Shown piece by piece: positions 13,428-25,500 of a stretch of DNA of 64,000 nt. Within the stretch, counting starts at the first letter, position 1. The number at the start of each line of letters is the position of its first letter. The stretch is from Amphibalanus amphitrite (lineage: Eukaryota > Arthropoda > Thecostraca > Balanomorpha > Balanidae). Where the stretch lies: assembly GCF_019059575.1 (NCBI RefSeq), contig NW_024881674.1, forward strand, positions 124,001 through 188,000. The letters run 5' to 3'. Under the pieces are notes generated by a model, which worked only from the letters and a program-made list of their open reading frames with translations, was not told where the DNA came from and ran no database searches. Position numbers and translations under genes: made by a program.

Positions 13428-13865
13428 GCAAAATCAATGCACGTGGAAAAACGGAGAATTTTTCGTAGATTTATATGACACCATGATTTGAGCTTAAAAA
13501 ATGAAGCCGTGGTCTTAGAAAGTAAAAGCAAAACTCGTGAAATTATGCACCCAGACTACGTCGGTCGGTTCGACACCACGGAAGATCCGCAAACACTTTA
13601 GGGCAAAGAGAGCAACATCTTGAAACAAAATTTTCCACATTTTTGACAAGTTTCTGGCTCGAGGAAGTGTTAACAATAGGTTCACGCAATTCAAGGAACA
13701 CAGCGGCGGCCATAAACCCAATCAAAAGCTCACGGCGAACACCACTCGTGTGAGAGATGCGCTACTCAGACTGTCAATGGTCAGCGATATCGGGTGGCTC
13801 TGGCGACGTTTTGGAGGGTTCTGCAATTGCAGGATGAGCAGAGATCCGGAAACGCTTAAGATCCA

Positions 13866-14210
13866 ATGGTTCCAGCAAGACGGTGCCCCGCCAATACCGC
13901 TAAAGAAAACCGGGAGGGGCTGTGGGAGCGTTTCGGGCGGCGCGTGATCTCGAGGTTCGAGACACGCCCGTGGTCGGCGAATTCTCCGAACGTAACCCCA
14001 CCGGACTTTTTCCTATAGGACCACCTCAAGTCCCAGGTGTACCGAAACCACCCAAAAAGTTCCGAAGATCATAAGGATGCAGTGAAGTCAGCGGTGTGCC
14101 GTCTGCAGCTTTCCGTGGGTCGTGCTGCAGCAGAGGTCGCGCTGCGCCGGGCTAAACTGCGCATCGAGCAAAAAGGGAATCATCTCGAATATAACCTCGG
14201 CGCGGCTCAG
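13866..14210 (+). pseudogene. Broken Tc1/mariner-type DDE transposase fragment
   Basis: WFQQDGAPP (from about 13866) matches the second catalytic-Asp motif of mariner-like transposases. After a frame change, SPNVTPPDFFL with the third acidic residue, then DHLKSQVYRNHP and a C-terminal RIEQKGNHLEYNL follow, in the order known for this family. A stop interrupts the segment after PPDFFL, and the N-terminal DNA-binding part is not recognisable, so it is not functional. It lies inside the element bounded by the TA-flanked inverted repeats. Confidence 0.75.
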
Positions 14211-14356
14211 AAAGGCGACTGCCGAGGATCGAAATCCCCTCAAACGAAATGTCTTTGATGAGGCTTTTAGGTGATACCCAATTATGTTTTGTTACACTGA
14301 TACACCCTTCAATACGTTAGTTATAAAATCGTCTAACTTTTTTGAGAAGCCCGGTA

Positions 14357-17300
14357 TTTTGTATTATAAGGTTACTTTTTCATGACAGTGAATGCACGAC
14401 GTCTCCCGGCATTCAGAGTAGCATGTTGCAAGAAAATAACGGCTTAAATGTAATAGCGTCTGTAATAACAACCAAGAGAATTTGCATTATCGCCCCATCA
14501 AACACGGGGAAACCACCTGACCCAGATTCATCCGTCGATCCAGGCTAAAGCCCAAATGAACACCGGCTGAAAAGACTAACGGTGTGGAGGCATGCGCTAG
14601 CGACAACGTTTAGTGCTTAGTGGTGTCTTGTGCAACCCTCAGGACGGTTTACAAGTGTAAAACGCAGAACCTGGGCCGACGACAGATCCTTCCGTTGTTC
14701 TTAAATACATGATTTAGCCATTGTCGTCACAAACCTTACCAGTTTGAGGTGTATGGGTGCGTCTGCGGTAAGACTGGCCTGGCGACTAATCCTGAAGAAT
14801 TGGACACCTGCTAATTTCAGGGTCGGTCAAAAAAGGCGCATAGCTGGACATCACGTGGGACTCTCGCTAATGACTAGCATTATAAGATACTTTATCCATC
14901 CCCTCTGATGCCATTCACGACTGGCTACCACCGCAATTATTCAAGCTTGTCGTTAATGACCCAGCTTCAGCTCCCCCGGTGGTTCGTAAGGTCCGAAGCG
15001 CCTAATCAACTGAAAAGCGCCCATCGTAGCGCGCACACAAATGTGTCTATGCGGCAACTTCAATCAGAGAGGGGACGGGAGGGATACGGGAGGCGGGCAC
15101 AAAGACAGACGGGACCAATCACTATCTGACAGGTCAAGGTGGTCCTGTGGTGCGTGGGGTGCGTACAACGGTCGGGTTCGGGTTTCAGCACACTGCGTGA
15201 TGGATCTGTATAATCCGTTCGGTGTTCGGTGAAAATAATCCCCCAAATGACCACTCCTCACTTCACCGCCGCCTTTCGGGACACCGCCTGCCCTCAGCGG
15301 TGGCTTGGCAGGATCTTATCAGCGGATTAGTGTGAGAGGTTGGCGGATTACGCATTTTGCGTGAGGAGGGATCGAAGTCAATTCCCATCACTTTGACATA
15401 AGAGTAGCCGATTACCTCGCTACCAGCGAAGCTCCAAGCATGTTTAACGATTTGGTATCTAACTGCAAATAACTACCGCTAATACCTACATGTTTCTCCA
15501 CGTTCTTTTCGCGTCGATATTACCCAATACCCATGGCAAAGATAACGTGATTTATGTTTTAGATATGGAATATGGGAACATATATGGAAACATAAGCCGC
15601 GAAGCTGGATCGATGTTGCGCCATACATGGTACGCTAGTGTTAGATCGATGACTGAATGTAAGATACCAAAGCAATGCACTTTGAGTTCAAGTCGGCCGT
15701 AGGTTCCGTAAAAATGGACAGTTACATATATTAGTCGTCCTTCCTAAATTAACTTTTACGATGCATAGTTTTAACAATTAGGCATTGCAATTTCGGATTT
15801 CGATGTTGCCAGAAGGTAAGTGAACATGGAAAGAGCAAAATGTGTTATTATACACGTACATGCAGTGCTTGACTGTCAAATATCCATGTGGGTAAACAAT
15901 ACGGGATGATCTGAATTGATAGTGCTTTCACTTCCGCCGCCGTTCGGCAAAACAGACGGCCTGATAGATGTCAGGGAAAGCTCCCGAACATTGATCGCTC
16001 ATGGCTAGAACAAGTCTACCACGACTCAGACCCATCCGATGACCAGATTTATTTGCGCAATTAGTTAATAGAATAGAAAGTTCAATTTGTTTCCTTGGCG
16101 GCACATCGGGCTGCTTTGATGGCTCGTCCTAAACACGTTCATTATCAGTTCACGTCACTGATCGCAACTACCAGATTTACCTGCATGAAAATCAACATCC
16201 TTTTACCTGTACTATTGTACCACTTCTCGGAGCAGCTGGGAGCATCCTCGACACTTCCTACAAAATTGAATGAATACCCATCACCTGTTGGCTATAAACG
16301 GAAAACCAGCCGGACAATGAAAGAAGCCAATCGGCCGCCGGTTTCCGTTCGCACACTGCCGGACAGGGAATGTCACAGCCGTCCAAAGCTGCACGTGACC
16401 GACTACATGAGTCGTCCCTATCCGGAAGTTCCACTGCTGCGCGCCCGTGTGAGCCCTGCCCGAGCCCCTGTGCCCCCATCGCCTATCGTCCACACCCAAA
16501 ATTCCGCCGCCGACGCGCGCACCATTTCCGGAACTCAGGGAATGGCCCACACCTCTCGTGACCAATTTCCGGCAGGTCTGACCGTCACCTGTCACACAGA
16601 AGCTGCACACTTTGAACATGTTTTGACTCTGCCGAAGCTACCCGCTTTGACGCCGGTAACGCTTTGCAAGCTTTATCGACGGTCACGGCCGGTCATTGTT
16701 GACGCATGCGAGCCGTGCCGTGTCTGAATGGTTTTGCAGCCAGCTCATGAGTGTTTAAGCTCGTACTATAGCGGAAAGGCCTGTGGTCGATAAGCGTGCG
16801 GGCGTGTTGGTGACGGTGGCCGCAGCTCTGGACCACAGTGGTGTGTCAGCGTCGTGTGACATGGCGTCACGGGGTGGCGTGACACGGTGTCACCGGGTGC
16901 GTGACGCGGGGCGTAACGCGGCGTGAAGCTGCGCCGGCACGGCTGCGCAGCACTTAGGCAGTGAATGAGGTGGCAGGCAATGGATGTGTGAGGGATTTGC
17001 AGTCGCTCCTTTACGCAGAGGAAACGAACGCATGGCGCGAGAACGGTTATTTCACTACTTTTCCAGGAAAAATTGGCCCCGAAATTACAAAAGTGCTCTG
17101 TTATCTTCCCCACATCTGCAGGACATCACATTTGAGCGTCACTCTGCCCAATGACTCAGAACCAATTAAAAGAGAACCATTTTTAACACTCTGCAAACCT
17201 CCTGCTAACCTATACCGGACTGACTTTGGTGTGGGACAACGCAGCACATTCGTCACTCAGAACCAGGTTTTCGACAGTGGATGCAGGTAAAACCCGCAGC

Positions 17301-20300
17301 CTTGGCCGAGTCCTGCGGGCCCGCGCAGTGCAGGGGATGGAGGGTACGCTGGAATTCATCGGGACCTGCCAGCGCACACCATGCCGCGGGCTGCAGAGAC
17401 GATGTCCTCGGTTGCAGGGAGCCGCTGTCCTAGAAAAAGACCCGGGAATTCTCAGAGAACTAAGGCCATCTGATGAGGTGGTTAGCTCCAGTGCCATCTT
17501 GAAACGTCTCAGCAAGTAGTCTACAGCCTTGGCCGAAAATAGCTTGCTTGTATAAAAGCAAGCAAGTTATTTTTCTTCAAAAATTAAAACACATCCTAAA
17601 CAAAATGAAGGACCATGGTAACGCAGTCTTGACGTTACGGCAGTTAGCAAATTTACATCATTTTGGAACTACAATATTGTTTATCCGAAATATTGCACCT
17701 CCACGCAATTCGCATGATGTTTGAAATGTCAAAAAGCTTGTTAGTTTTCGGCTTTCGCTGCTGTGAAGAATTAAACGTTTCCGGCTAACCAAGAACGGGT
17801 TTCTAGAACGGGGTCATCGCAAGTATCGGATAAGCCATCTGAAGTTCAGCGATCACCATGTTTTCCAGGTTTATTTGCATGCATCCTGTTCTTGTCCAGC
17901 GCACAGTGTCCTACACCCGCTGCTGAGCGGGTCAAGGCTGAATGACAAAGCCCCTCTGATTGTACGTAAACCTTCATCCTCCCCCTCCGCGCAGCGGCGA
18001 CGTCCTTCGCTGTGGTCGATCTCAGTAGATGTGCACTGTTCGCGCGAGCGCTGAACTGTGACCCTTCCAAGTTCCAAGCTTATATACGTGGCCCAGGTGC
18101 TCGAAGACAAAGGGGGAGGTGGAGGTTCAAACATTGCTCCCCGGCTGTGGATATCCAGGAGTGACAGCGGGGTCCGGGGGGTGAAACTTTTCACGGTGAG
18201 CGCGCTGGTTAAGTGCAGAACCGTCAGAGAAATCTCGGTGGCCTGCGTCAGGCCATGATCGGGTCATTTTGAATCTCGGTGTCCGAGAATGTGGTACAGC
18301 TGACAGCTCACCGAACATCCAAAAGCCCTCTAAACAGCAACTGTTTTTTCAGCCATTTCGTTCAACTCGGGATTTTTTTTCAGAATGTTTTACGTAATCC
18401 GGCAACTTTGATTAAATGACAGAAACAACTACTTTAATTTCTATTGGAGGCAGTGTCTAGGGTTTAGAGTTTTGCTATGCATGTGCACATTTCTATTTAA
18501 CATATTGACGTGTGCTAACATTTTCTCTTAGAAGCATCCACAGTTGAGCTGTTTCATTGTCACGCAATGCGTCGTGCACCATATAGTCATATTATCAGCT
18601 ATATAGATAATAGGGTAAACTATATCACATTTAAACCTCATGCTGCTAAATGATCTGCATAGGTAAGCATAAAGAACTTGAACCCATAATGGGATGCGAC
18701 AGCTGACCCTTCGTGCATCTCCGCGGTATAGCAAATAACTCAGACACAAGTATTCGACCTATCGGTCTGCAGTTCTCTTAACAGACCTATATGGTACTTA
18801 CAGCTGCAAGGCACAAATTCGTGGCTTTACCTTACTTCCAATAAAAAAGTAAAGCGCTCTCGAAGGCACGTTTGATCAATCTGGCCGTAGCACAAGGTCA
18901 ACAGAAGTTAGTCAACGCCGAACTGACCTGATTAAAAAGGTCGACACTGCACTGGCCAGAATACACCCACGTATGACTATATGTAAGCTTGACCAGTTCA
19001 TATCTGATGAGTTTCCTTGTTAAAGCCGGCATAAAATACCCGCCTCGGTTTTTAGTCCGGCTGCCGATTTGCGGTCTACGATATGCTGAACTCTTCTTGC
19101 TGTGGTCATATTGAGGTCAGTGACGCCTCCATCTGATGGTGCCCTGGCACTGTTCGCGATGCTCACGAGATCATTGGTAAATCAGAGAAGCACGCGGCCT
19201 TGTCCCGTATTCGACGCTCCAGCTAGCAGGAATACTACCCACTTAGTCGGTAAACCCCAGCCGGCACGCGCCATCGGGTTTTCGTCGGCCCGCGGCACAC
19301 ATGACTACGCCCGAATTGCCTCACGCACCGAAAGTGACCGCGCTCGACATCATTACTGGCCCGGTTACAGTGCGTGGTCGGACATACCCGAACTCCCTAC
19401 CTAGCTTGGTGAGTCACCGGTATACGATCGCCTCGATATAGGCCAGCGACCGCTGCCGGCGATGGTGTCTGTAGGGGATGGAGAGGGGGCAGGGGGCTGC
19501 GAGCGAGCGGAGCGGCTCCATCTCACTTTCCACTGGCCGTGAACCTGCCCGTCAGCCTGCCGGCGGCGCCGGAACCGGCGCCTCGGCCGCTGCGGGTCCC
19601 TGACCGAGCCCCGGGGCTATGGGCCGAGCCCTGGGCCCCAGGGGACTGGAATTACCTGCGCACACGCATCGGGGGGGGGGGGCGTTCTGCGCAGCCGCAC
19701 TGACTCTCGAAGGTCACTGTGCGGAACAGAGGTGTCTCACTCGTCCCAGCAGGTGTCGTCGTGATTCAGGAGCTCCTCTCATTGCAAATGATTGACAGGT
19801 CATGTATATGGACGAGATAGTGTGAAAGTGTGGGTTTGTACGCCGCCCCCAAGACCGGAAGTTGTGTCGGATGGACAGATATGAAGCTGTTCAAACACTT
19901 GCCACATGCAAGGGTTTCTTGGACAGGAATATGGTCACTGTATGAGGTCGGATTGTCCATTTGACGCGATATATTTACATCCGTCTGCAGTTGCACCGTC
20001 ATGCAAGATAGGGTGGCTACGTCACGCAAAATATTACTGCCACGCTTATGGGAAATATCTAGTTCATTACGCAATATGCCGCTTCTACTGTGCACGATGC
20101 ACAGGTGCTGCTGTTATCACTCAAATCCATATCTTTTCCAACGGAAATGTGCCGGTGAGCAAAATGAAAAGCCATATCCCTATTCCCTAAGATGCTTGTG
20201 TTCGTCATGAATTGGGACCCATGGCCCTGGTGAAATCACTAAGGTCTTGCCTAAGCTGTGATTGGCGCTAAATGCTGTTTCAATGAGCACTTTGGCAAGA

Positions 20301-20700
20301 AGACGTGTCATCATTTAATAAGCGACTTTTCATGTTGCCTTTAATATACATTTTGATGTCACCTACAAACAATATCCAAACAAAAATAAGCTCCCTTGCT
20401 TTTTGAGCGCATGCCAGGTGCACTCAAAACTTTTTTACTACCTCCTGGAGGGTTCATTTTCATCAAACCCGCAAGATAGGAGTAAATTGAAAGGGTAACT
20501 CGCTGCTACCATTATGTGCATAGTAACGGTACGTGGTTAATATGAACTTTTTCGGCAGCGAAGAGTATTATTACCATGTAAATATCAATATTACTCTCGC
20601 GATCCAGAACATCATGAAAACTCTTTCCTTCTGGGTATCGTGACTCGTGTACAGATAGTCGTTTCATGCGTGGATCTTGTTTACCCTCGTGAAGATGATA
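14357..20700. other. Intergenic DNA, no supported gene
   Basis: No exon chain, RNA gene or bounded mobile element was recognised. It holds an unassigned open frame (ATG 16119 or 16182 to stop 16725-16727) and a G12 run near 19671. A GC-rich stretch at 19440-19680 has no visible coding content. Confidence 0.35.
17537..17573. repeat. Near-perfect palindrome with TATAAAA loop
   Basis: AAAATAGCTTGCTTG and CAAGCAAGTTATTTT form arms that match at all but one position, around a TATAAAA spacer. It does not coincide with a recognised element end. Confidence 0.5.
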
Positions 20701-20712
20701 TTTGAAATGGAA

Positions 20713-20776
20713 CCAATCAGCCAATCAGAAACGAGATCGGCCGTTTGCGGTTTGAAGGCCGCGCGCATCTGTCAGT
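20713..20776 (+). promoter_or_regulatory. Candidate promoter: two CCAAT boxes and a TCAGT initiator
   Basis: CCAATC occurs at 20713 and 20721, and an arthropod-type initiator TCAGT lies at 20772-20776, so the boxes sit 50-60 bases upstream of the presumed start. There is no TATA box. Downstream are an ATG at 20881 and a strong donor (GTAAGTACC) at 20895. Confidence 0.4.
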
Positions 20777-20880
20777 TTTCGGCCGTTGGTCTCCGAGAGA
20801 GGATGTGAGCAGTGTCGGTGCCGCGCGGCGTGACCGTTGGTGATTGTGCTTGTGTGCGGTTCATCGACTATAGAGCCTCT

Positions 20881-22515
20881 ATGGACATTTTGTTGTAAGT
20901 ACCGATGTGCTAGAGCATTGCGTGCCGTTGAGTGGTGCTAATTTGACCTGGTAAACAGGACCCCGTGCACGGCCACGTGGCCTAGTGTTGTGAGTACGTA
21001 CATTAATTTTGTTGTGATGCTACAAGTTTATGTATTTTGTTGGTGACTTTGAAAAAGACTTGTACTGTAGTGATCCAGTTTCATTATCTCACGCAGACGG
21101 GCGACCACCCAGGAACGCCGTCGCTCACTTCAAATATTATGCGCTGTGCCTTATCCAATATGAGGGCGCTGAATGTCTTGTAGGTATCCATATTCAAATT
21201 GCATTCAAGTTGTATCGTGGTGTTTATTTATCGCTTGTGCATTGCTGAACGCTTTGTATAAATTCGTATGAATAAGTGAAGAGTCTCACAATGTTCATGG
21301 CTGGCGTGCCCCTCGTATTGTTTGTACGGAAGCCAAATATAGGTACATTGTTGCTCTTGAAGCATGTTTTTTTAGTTGGTGAGCTCCGGTTAACAGAAGC
21401 TTCGTGAAGCTTCTGAAGGAAGCGTCTGTGAGTCTGTTACCATCCTCTGGGGGGTTTACACTAAAGGAAAGAGTAAACATTACCATGTAACAAAGGGTAG
21501 GCCAGAAGAATATACTCTCTGTAGGAGGGTAAAGCACAGAGAAGATGATGCGTTACTCCATAGAAAAGGGTTCCGTTAAAGATTTACCCTTTCAAAGAGT
21601 GTAACCCGAAAAATGTTACACTCTAGACAAGAGTAAATCAAAAGAGTTTACCATTCAGAAGATGGTAAAAAACGTCTGTGTGTCATGTTACCCCTCCCTG
21701 GCGAGTTAACTCTTCATGAAAGAGTAAAATTTACTATCTGGAAGGTGGTAAAAAACGTCTGTGTGTCAAGCTACCATGCTATGGCGGGTTTACCCTTCAG
21801 GAAATGGTAAAAAAGTTTTCAGTGTGCTCTTCTAGTCACGCCGTTAGAATAGCGTTAATTGGGTTAAAAACTTAGGTCTATTTTCGTGAGTGAAGCCGGC
21901 CAACACTTAGAAGTGTTCCTTATCCTTAGATAACGCAATGCTTGCTATTTTCAGTGACCAGGAAATGCAGCTCAGGTCCTACATCATCGGTTTGCCCTTC
22001 CTCGGGACAGAGCAGCGGTTACATCAAAGAACACATGACCGACGAATTGTATCAATGGAAAGGTGACGTTATAATAAATAGTATTTAAGAATTTTTGTTG
22101 GACGCTGGACGGTGCACGACATTCCTGTAGGAGACATGCTATTCCTGGTAATGAAACGGCAACGTTTAGGGTAAAGTTTCTTACTCAAATTTAATACCAC
22201 AAACAAGCTGAAGCAGTCATGAGATCATATGCCAGTGGATCTTGGATACTTTGTTGATTGTTCTAAATGTTTTGCTGCCTCAAAAAAGGCAGGAGAGGTG
22301 TACATTTTAACATACGCGTGAAGTTTAGAAGGTGCAATGCATGCGGCTTGAGCAGCATTGGCAACTGTCCTATCGAGCCGCCGTTATGCTGTCGCCAAGT
22401 ACATGAGTTGCGCCCAACCGCAGACTGCTGAATGGGTTTTCCATGCAGGTATCCGGTTCAAAAGAGGATCATTGAACATCTATGTGGATCTCGGCAATGC
22501 AAGAAAAAACTTTGA
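20881..22515 (+). CDS. Candidate small three-exon gene, unrecognised product
   Basis: Proposed coding exons are 20881-20894, 21955-22062 and 22449-22515. The phases match and the frame stays open to TGA at 22513-22515, giving 62 residues that start MDILFDQEMQLRSYIIGLPF. Acceptors follow TTTTCAG and TTTTCCATGCAG; donors are GTAAGT (good) and GTGACG (moderate). If the second donor is not used, the frame stops at once (TGA at 22063-22065) and AATAAA follows at 22073-22078, so a shorter 41-residue form is also possible. No domain or family was recognised. Intron 1 contains the hairpin array at 21394-21813. It could equally be a non-coding transcript. Confidence 0.3.
21394..21813. repeat. Array of TTTAC...GTAAA hairpins in tandem repeat units
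   Basis: About eight inverted repeats lie in 420 bases: CAGAAGCTTC/GAAGCTTCTG at 21394-21415, then a series built on GTTTAC...GTAAA (about 21454-21478, 21585-21605, 21615-21638, 21648-21669, 21703-21727, 21730-21750, 21788-21811). Stem interiors differ between copies, but the two arms tend to change together, for example ACCAT with ATGGT and AACTCTT with AAAGAGT. Longer units beginning CGTCTGTGTGTC recur at about 21672 and 21755, with a relative at 21423. Confidence 0.65.
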
Positions 22516-25500
22516 ACTGCCGTGACGTTTCTGATGCAATGTAAATGATCAAAAGATGTCAAGATAAAACTAGTTTGACTGCTCAGAACGTAAGAATCCA
22601 AATACATGTCATCCTCGTACATAAGTCAATGTTTATTGTCTTCTAAACTTTACCTATGAGTAAAAACGACCAAGTATCACATCATTTCACTACCTTAAGA
22701 TCATTCAGCGAATTTCAAGTTCGGCGTGTCATGAAGGCATGTTAAGTAGCGCTCTGATCAAACTGATTGCATCTCAATTCTCAAGTCGTGCACATGAGCT
22801 CACTGCCTCACTCCCCAGAGCACATGCCCGCTCTGTTTCTCCGCACGATGACGTTCATATCTATCCTCCCTCATCTCCTGCACGCGCGGCTTCTCTGGGT
22901 ACCGCCTTTACGCCGCCTCAGCCGCCGCCACCCGGTTCCAGCGAGTCAACGGCCGGTGGGGGTTCTCATTTACATCACAGATGTCCACGTACGGTGGATA
23001 TTCCAGCCGACTGATCGCAGGGCCGGTCTAAGAATATGCCATCACCGTATCGAGTGGCAGCGCTAAAAACGCGCATGCGAAATGTGCACTAAAACGTACG
23101 CAGAGGATTTAGCTGTAAATCAGGCGGCACACCTGAATTATGACTCATGTTCACGCACTGTGTGTGGATTTTCCGGTGAAATCGAGAGACAATAGGAGGG
23201 CTGTGTAATCGGCCAAACGCTGTGAGAGAGTGCGATCGGTGAGGTATGACGTCATTGATGTATGGCGTCACACATTTGTCGTCACACGTCGTTAGCGACG
23301 CACGTACGTCGGACCGACGAACTGGGACCAAACAGCTCTCACAATCACCGCCGACGGTTGGATGTTGGCATGACAACCGCAGTCGGGCTCGATCGCACGC
23401 GTGACGAAATGGAGAGGCCCAGGCCAATTAACAGCGGCAGTGTTTGGCCCAGTTGGAAGTTCTGCTGATTTGCTGAAAATCAAACTGCGTAATTTCCACG
23501 CTTTGGTTATGTCTGGCTGTTTTCCAGACCAAAAATTAGGACCAAGGATAAAACTCAGAACAATGGCTGATTTGACTAATTGCCTCCATTGCTACTGTGA
23601 CTTCTGAACTGAAGTTGTGGATATCCTTGTGTTATCGCTTCGATCATGACCTTTGACCAGAATTTATTGTGTTCATGCGGCAAATGGTGTTCGGTGTATT
23701 TCCAATATCAAATGTAGGTCATCACGCCCTCACGTGACTTAGAGAAGTGTATGTACATACAAATAGAAATTAATTGTTTATAACTTTTTATATATCTCAG
23801 CTTTGATCAATGATCAAGTAGTAAAACAGCACCTGTGATGTTTATCAAATTAGTGACGCACTCGAAGGTATGTGTTTGCTATGCACAGTTCGAGCATGGC
23901 TTGAGAATTAGGAATTATGCCGAAACATGGTATAACTATATTCAAAGCTTTAGAACTCACTGAAGATCACAGTTCTGCAGCCTTACCGTAATTTGAAAAG
24001 GAACTCCGAGAAACGAAACGGAACTCGTATAAGAATAGCATGGCCCAGAAGTGGCTCTCCTAACTAATTTGAAGGCATTTTCCATGTTCCCAGGGCTTAT
24101 CTCGCTTACTGTGATAGTTTCCATCATGTTCCGGTTTCTCTCGTCTGTTTTTCAGGGTCGCCTAAGATATACGAAAAGTCATAAGCCACATGTCATGTTC
24201 CAGAACATAATCCCACCCGTAAAAGTAGCTGATAATCTGTGTGCTACTAGCAGCGAACACACAACTGCTAGTTCGATCGAAGCAACACATCAGCTAGGCG
24301 CCATGAACTTCATGCTGTACGTCTTCATGGCGTATGAGAAAATAAATTTATTTCTTTTATATTACAACGAAATCAGCCAGCGCTGTCAAAATCGTGCCAA
24401 GGTACTGGCAGTTATTTAGCGTCAGTTCATCCCAACATAACATTATATAATGCACATTTTTAATGTTTTAACGGCTGCCGTTGCTATGACACGACTGCAC
24501 CTGTGTCGTGACTAGATACGCGCCATTTGAACATCAACTCCGATACATTCAAACTACAGCTCTCAGAGCTGAGTCCCACGTTAGTTGCTGCATTTCGTGG
24601 GCGATTTTCATTGAAGACTGCTTCATGGATCCTTAAAAAAGTTTTTAAAAAACCTGTTTAGATGCTTACTACATGTGTTTGTCTTTAAAGTGTAGGACCT
24701 TCTTTGGTTATTTCTTCAATTTATCACTGAATTGACCTTTTTTTAAGTGAAGTGTGTTGTAGAAAAAATATGGGGCTGTGAGACAATATGTTTCCGCAAG
24801 AGCTAGTGTATGACAAACGTGCCTATCTCTTTTCGTAAATGTCTCCCGTATGTAAAGTTACCAGGAGGAAGAACCGCTCTACTGAATGATTCAGCACATT
24901 TTATATTACGTGCAGGCTCATTAGTGTGCAGCCGTAAAAAAATATGTTTATCTTCTCTGAATGTGTTTGTGTCTCGATAAACAAGGATAATATTTGAGCA
25001 TTAAGTCCTCGGTGTGCCCTCTGTGGCGGCACATGCGACAGTGGCTGTTGGCCGCACCGTCATCTTCACCGAATTGAAATCATTGTCTGGTCTTTGCCGC
25101 ATGGTAGAACGGGGGCACTGTCACTTCCGTTCTGAGTTCCATCGGTGTAAGATGTTGAAACTTGTGAGTTTCAACTCATGGCATCGGTCGTCTCCATCGA
25201 GAAATGCTGAATCGTGTGAGCGTGCTCTTTTGGATTGAATCTGAGGCAAGCCTGTCATTTCTGAGATTTTTCACTGGACAAAACTATAATGTTACTTTGT
25301 CAAGCATGTTCTCAATTTTCTGCCCTTATCGGAGAAATCATTACTTTCGATAGATCAGCACATTATAGCCTTTGCTCGAGTGAGTGTTTGTTGTGGAGGG
25401 GGTGGGGCGTTCTTGGCCTCACACACTCCAGTTTTTTTGCGTGCGCATAAAAAAACGCTGCCTGTGGCGGCGCGAAACTTGGTTGGCATATGATGCATGC

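Larger units (their letters stand above)
12452..14354 (+). mobile_element. Tc1/mariner-like element, interrupted by a TTAA MITE
   Basis: The left end CCGGGCTTCTCAAAAAAGTT at 12452 and the exact reverse complement ending at 14354 form inverted repeats that continue to about 25 bases (adding AGACG). Both are flanked by TA, the Tc1/mariner target. The interior carries a decayed DDE transposase (13866-14210). A 0.9-kb TTAA element (12512-13427) sits inside it; without that insert the element is about 1 kb, a little short for a full mariner. The insertion order shows that it predates the arrival of the TTAA element. Confidence 0.8.

Noticed and set aside
19671-19683. G12 run as a possible TTAA-element hairpin
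   Set aside because: No matching C run, TTAA or AGGTCA cluster nearby; the same holds for the runs at 29164, 43390 and 47056.
24051-24419. 122-codon open frame with hydrophobic stretches
   Set aside because: AT-rich region, no splice partners, promoter or family motif.
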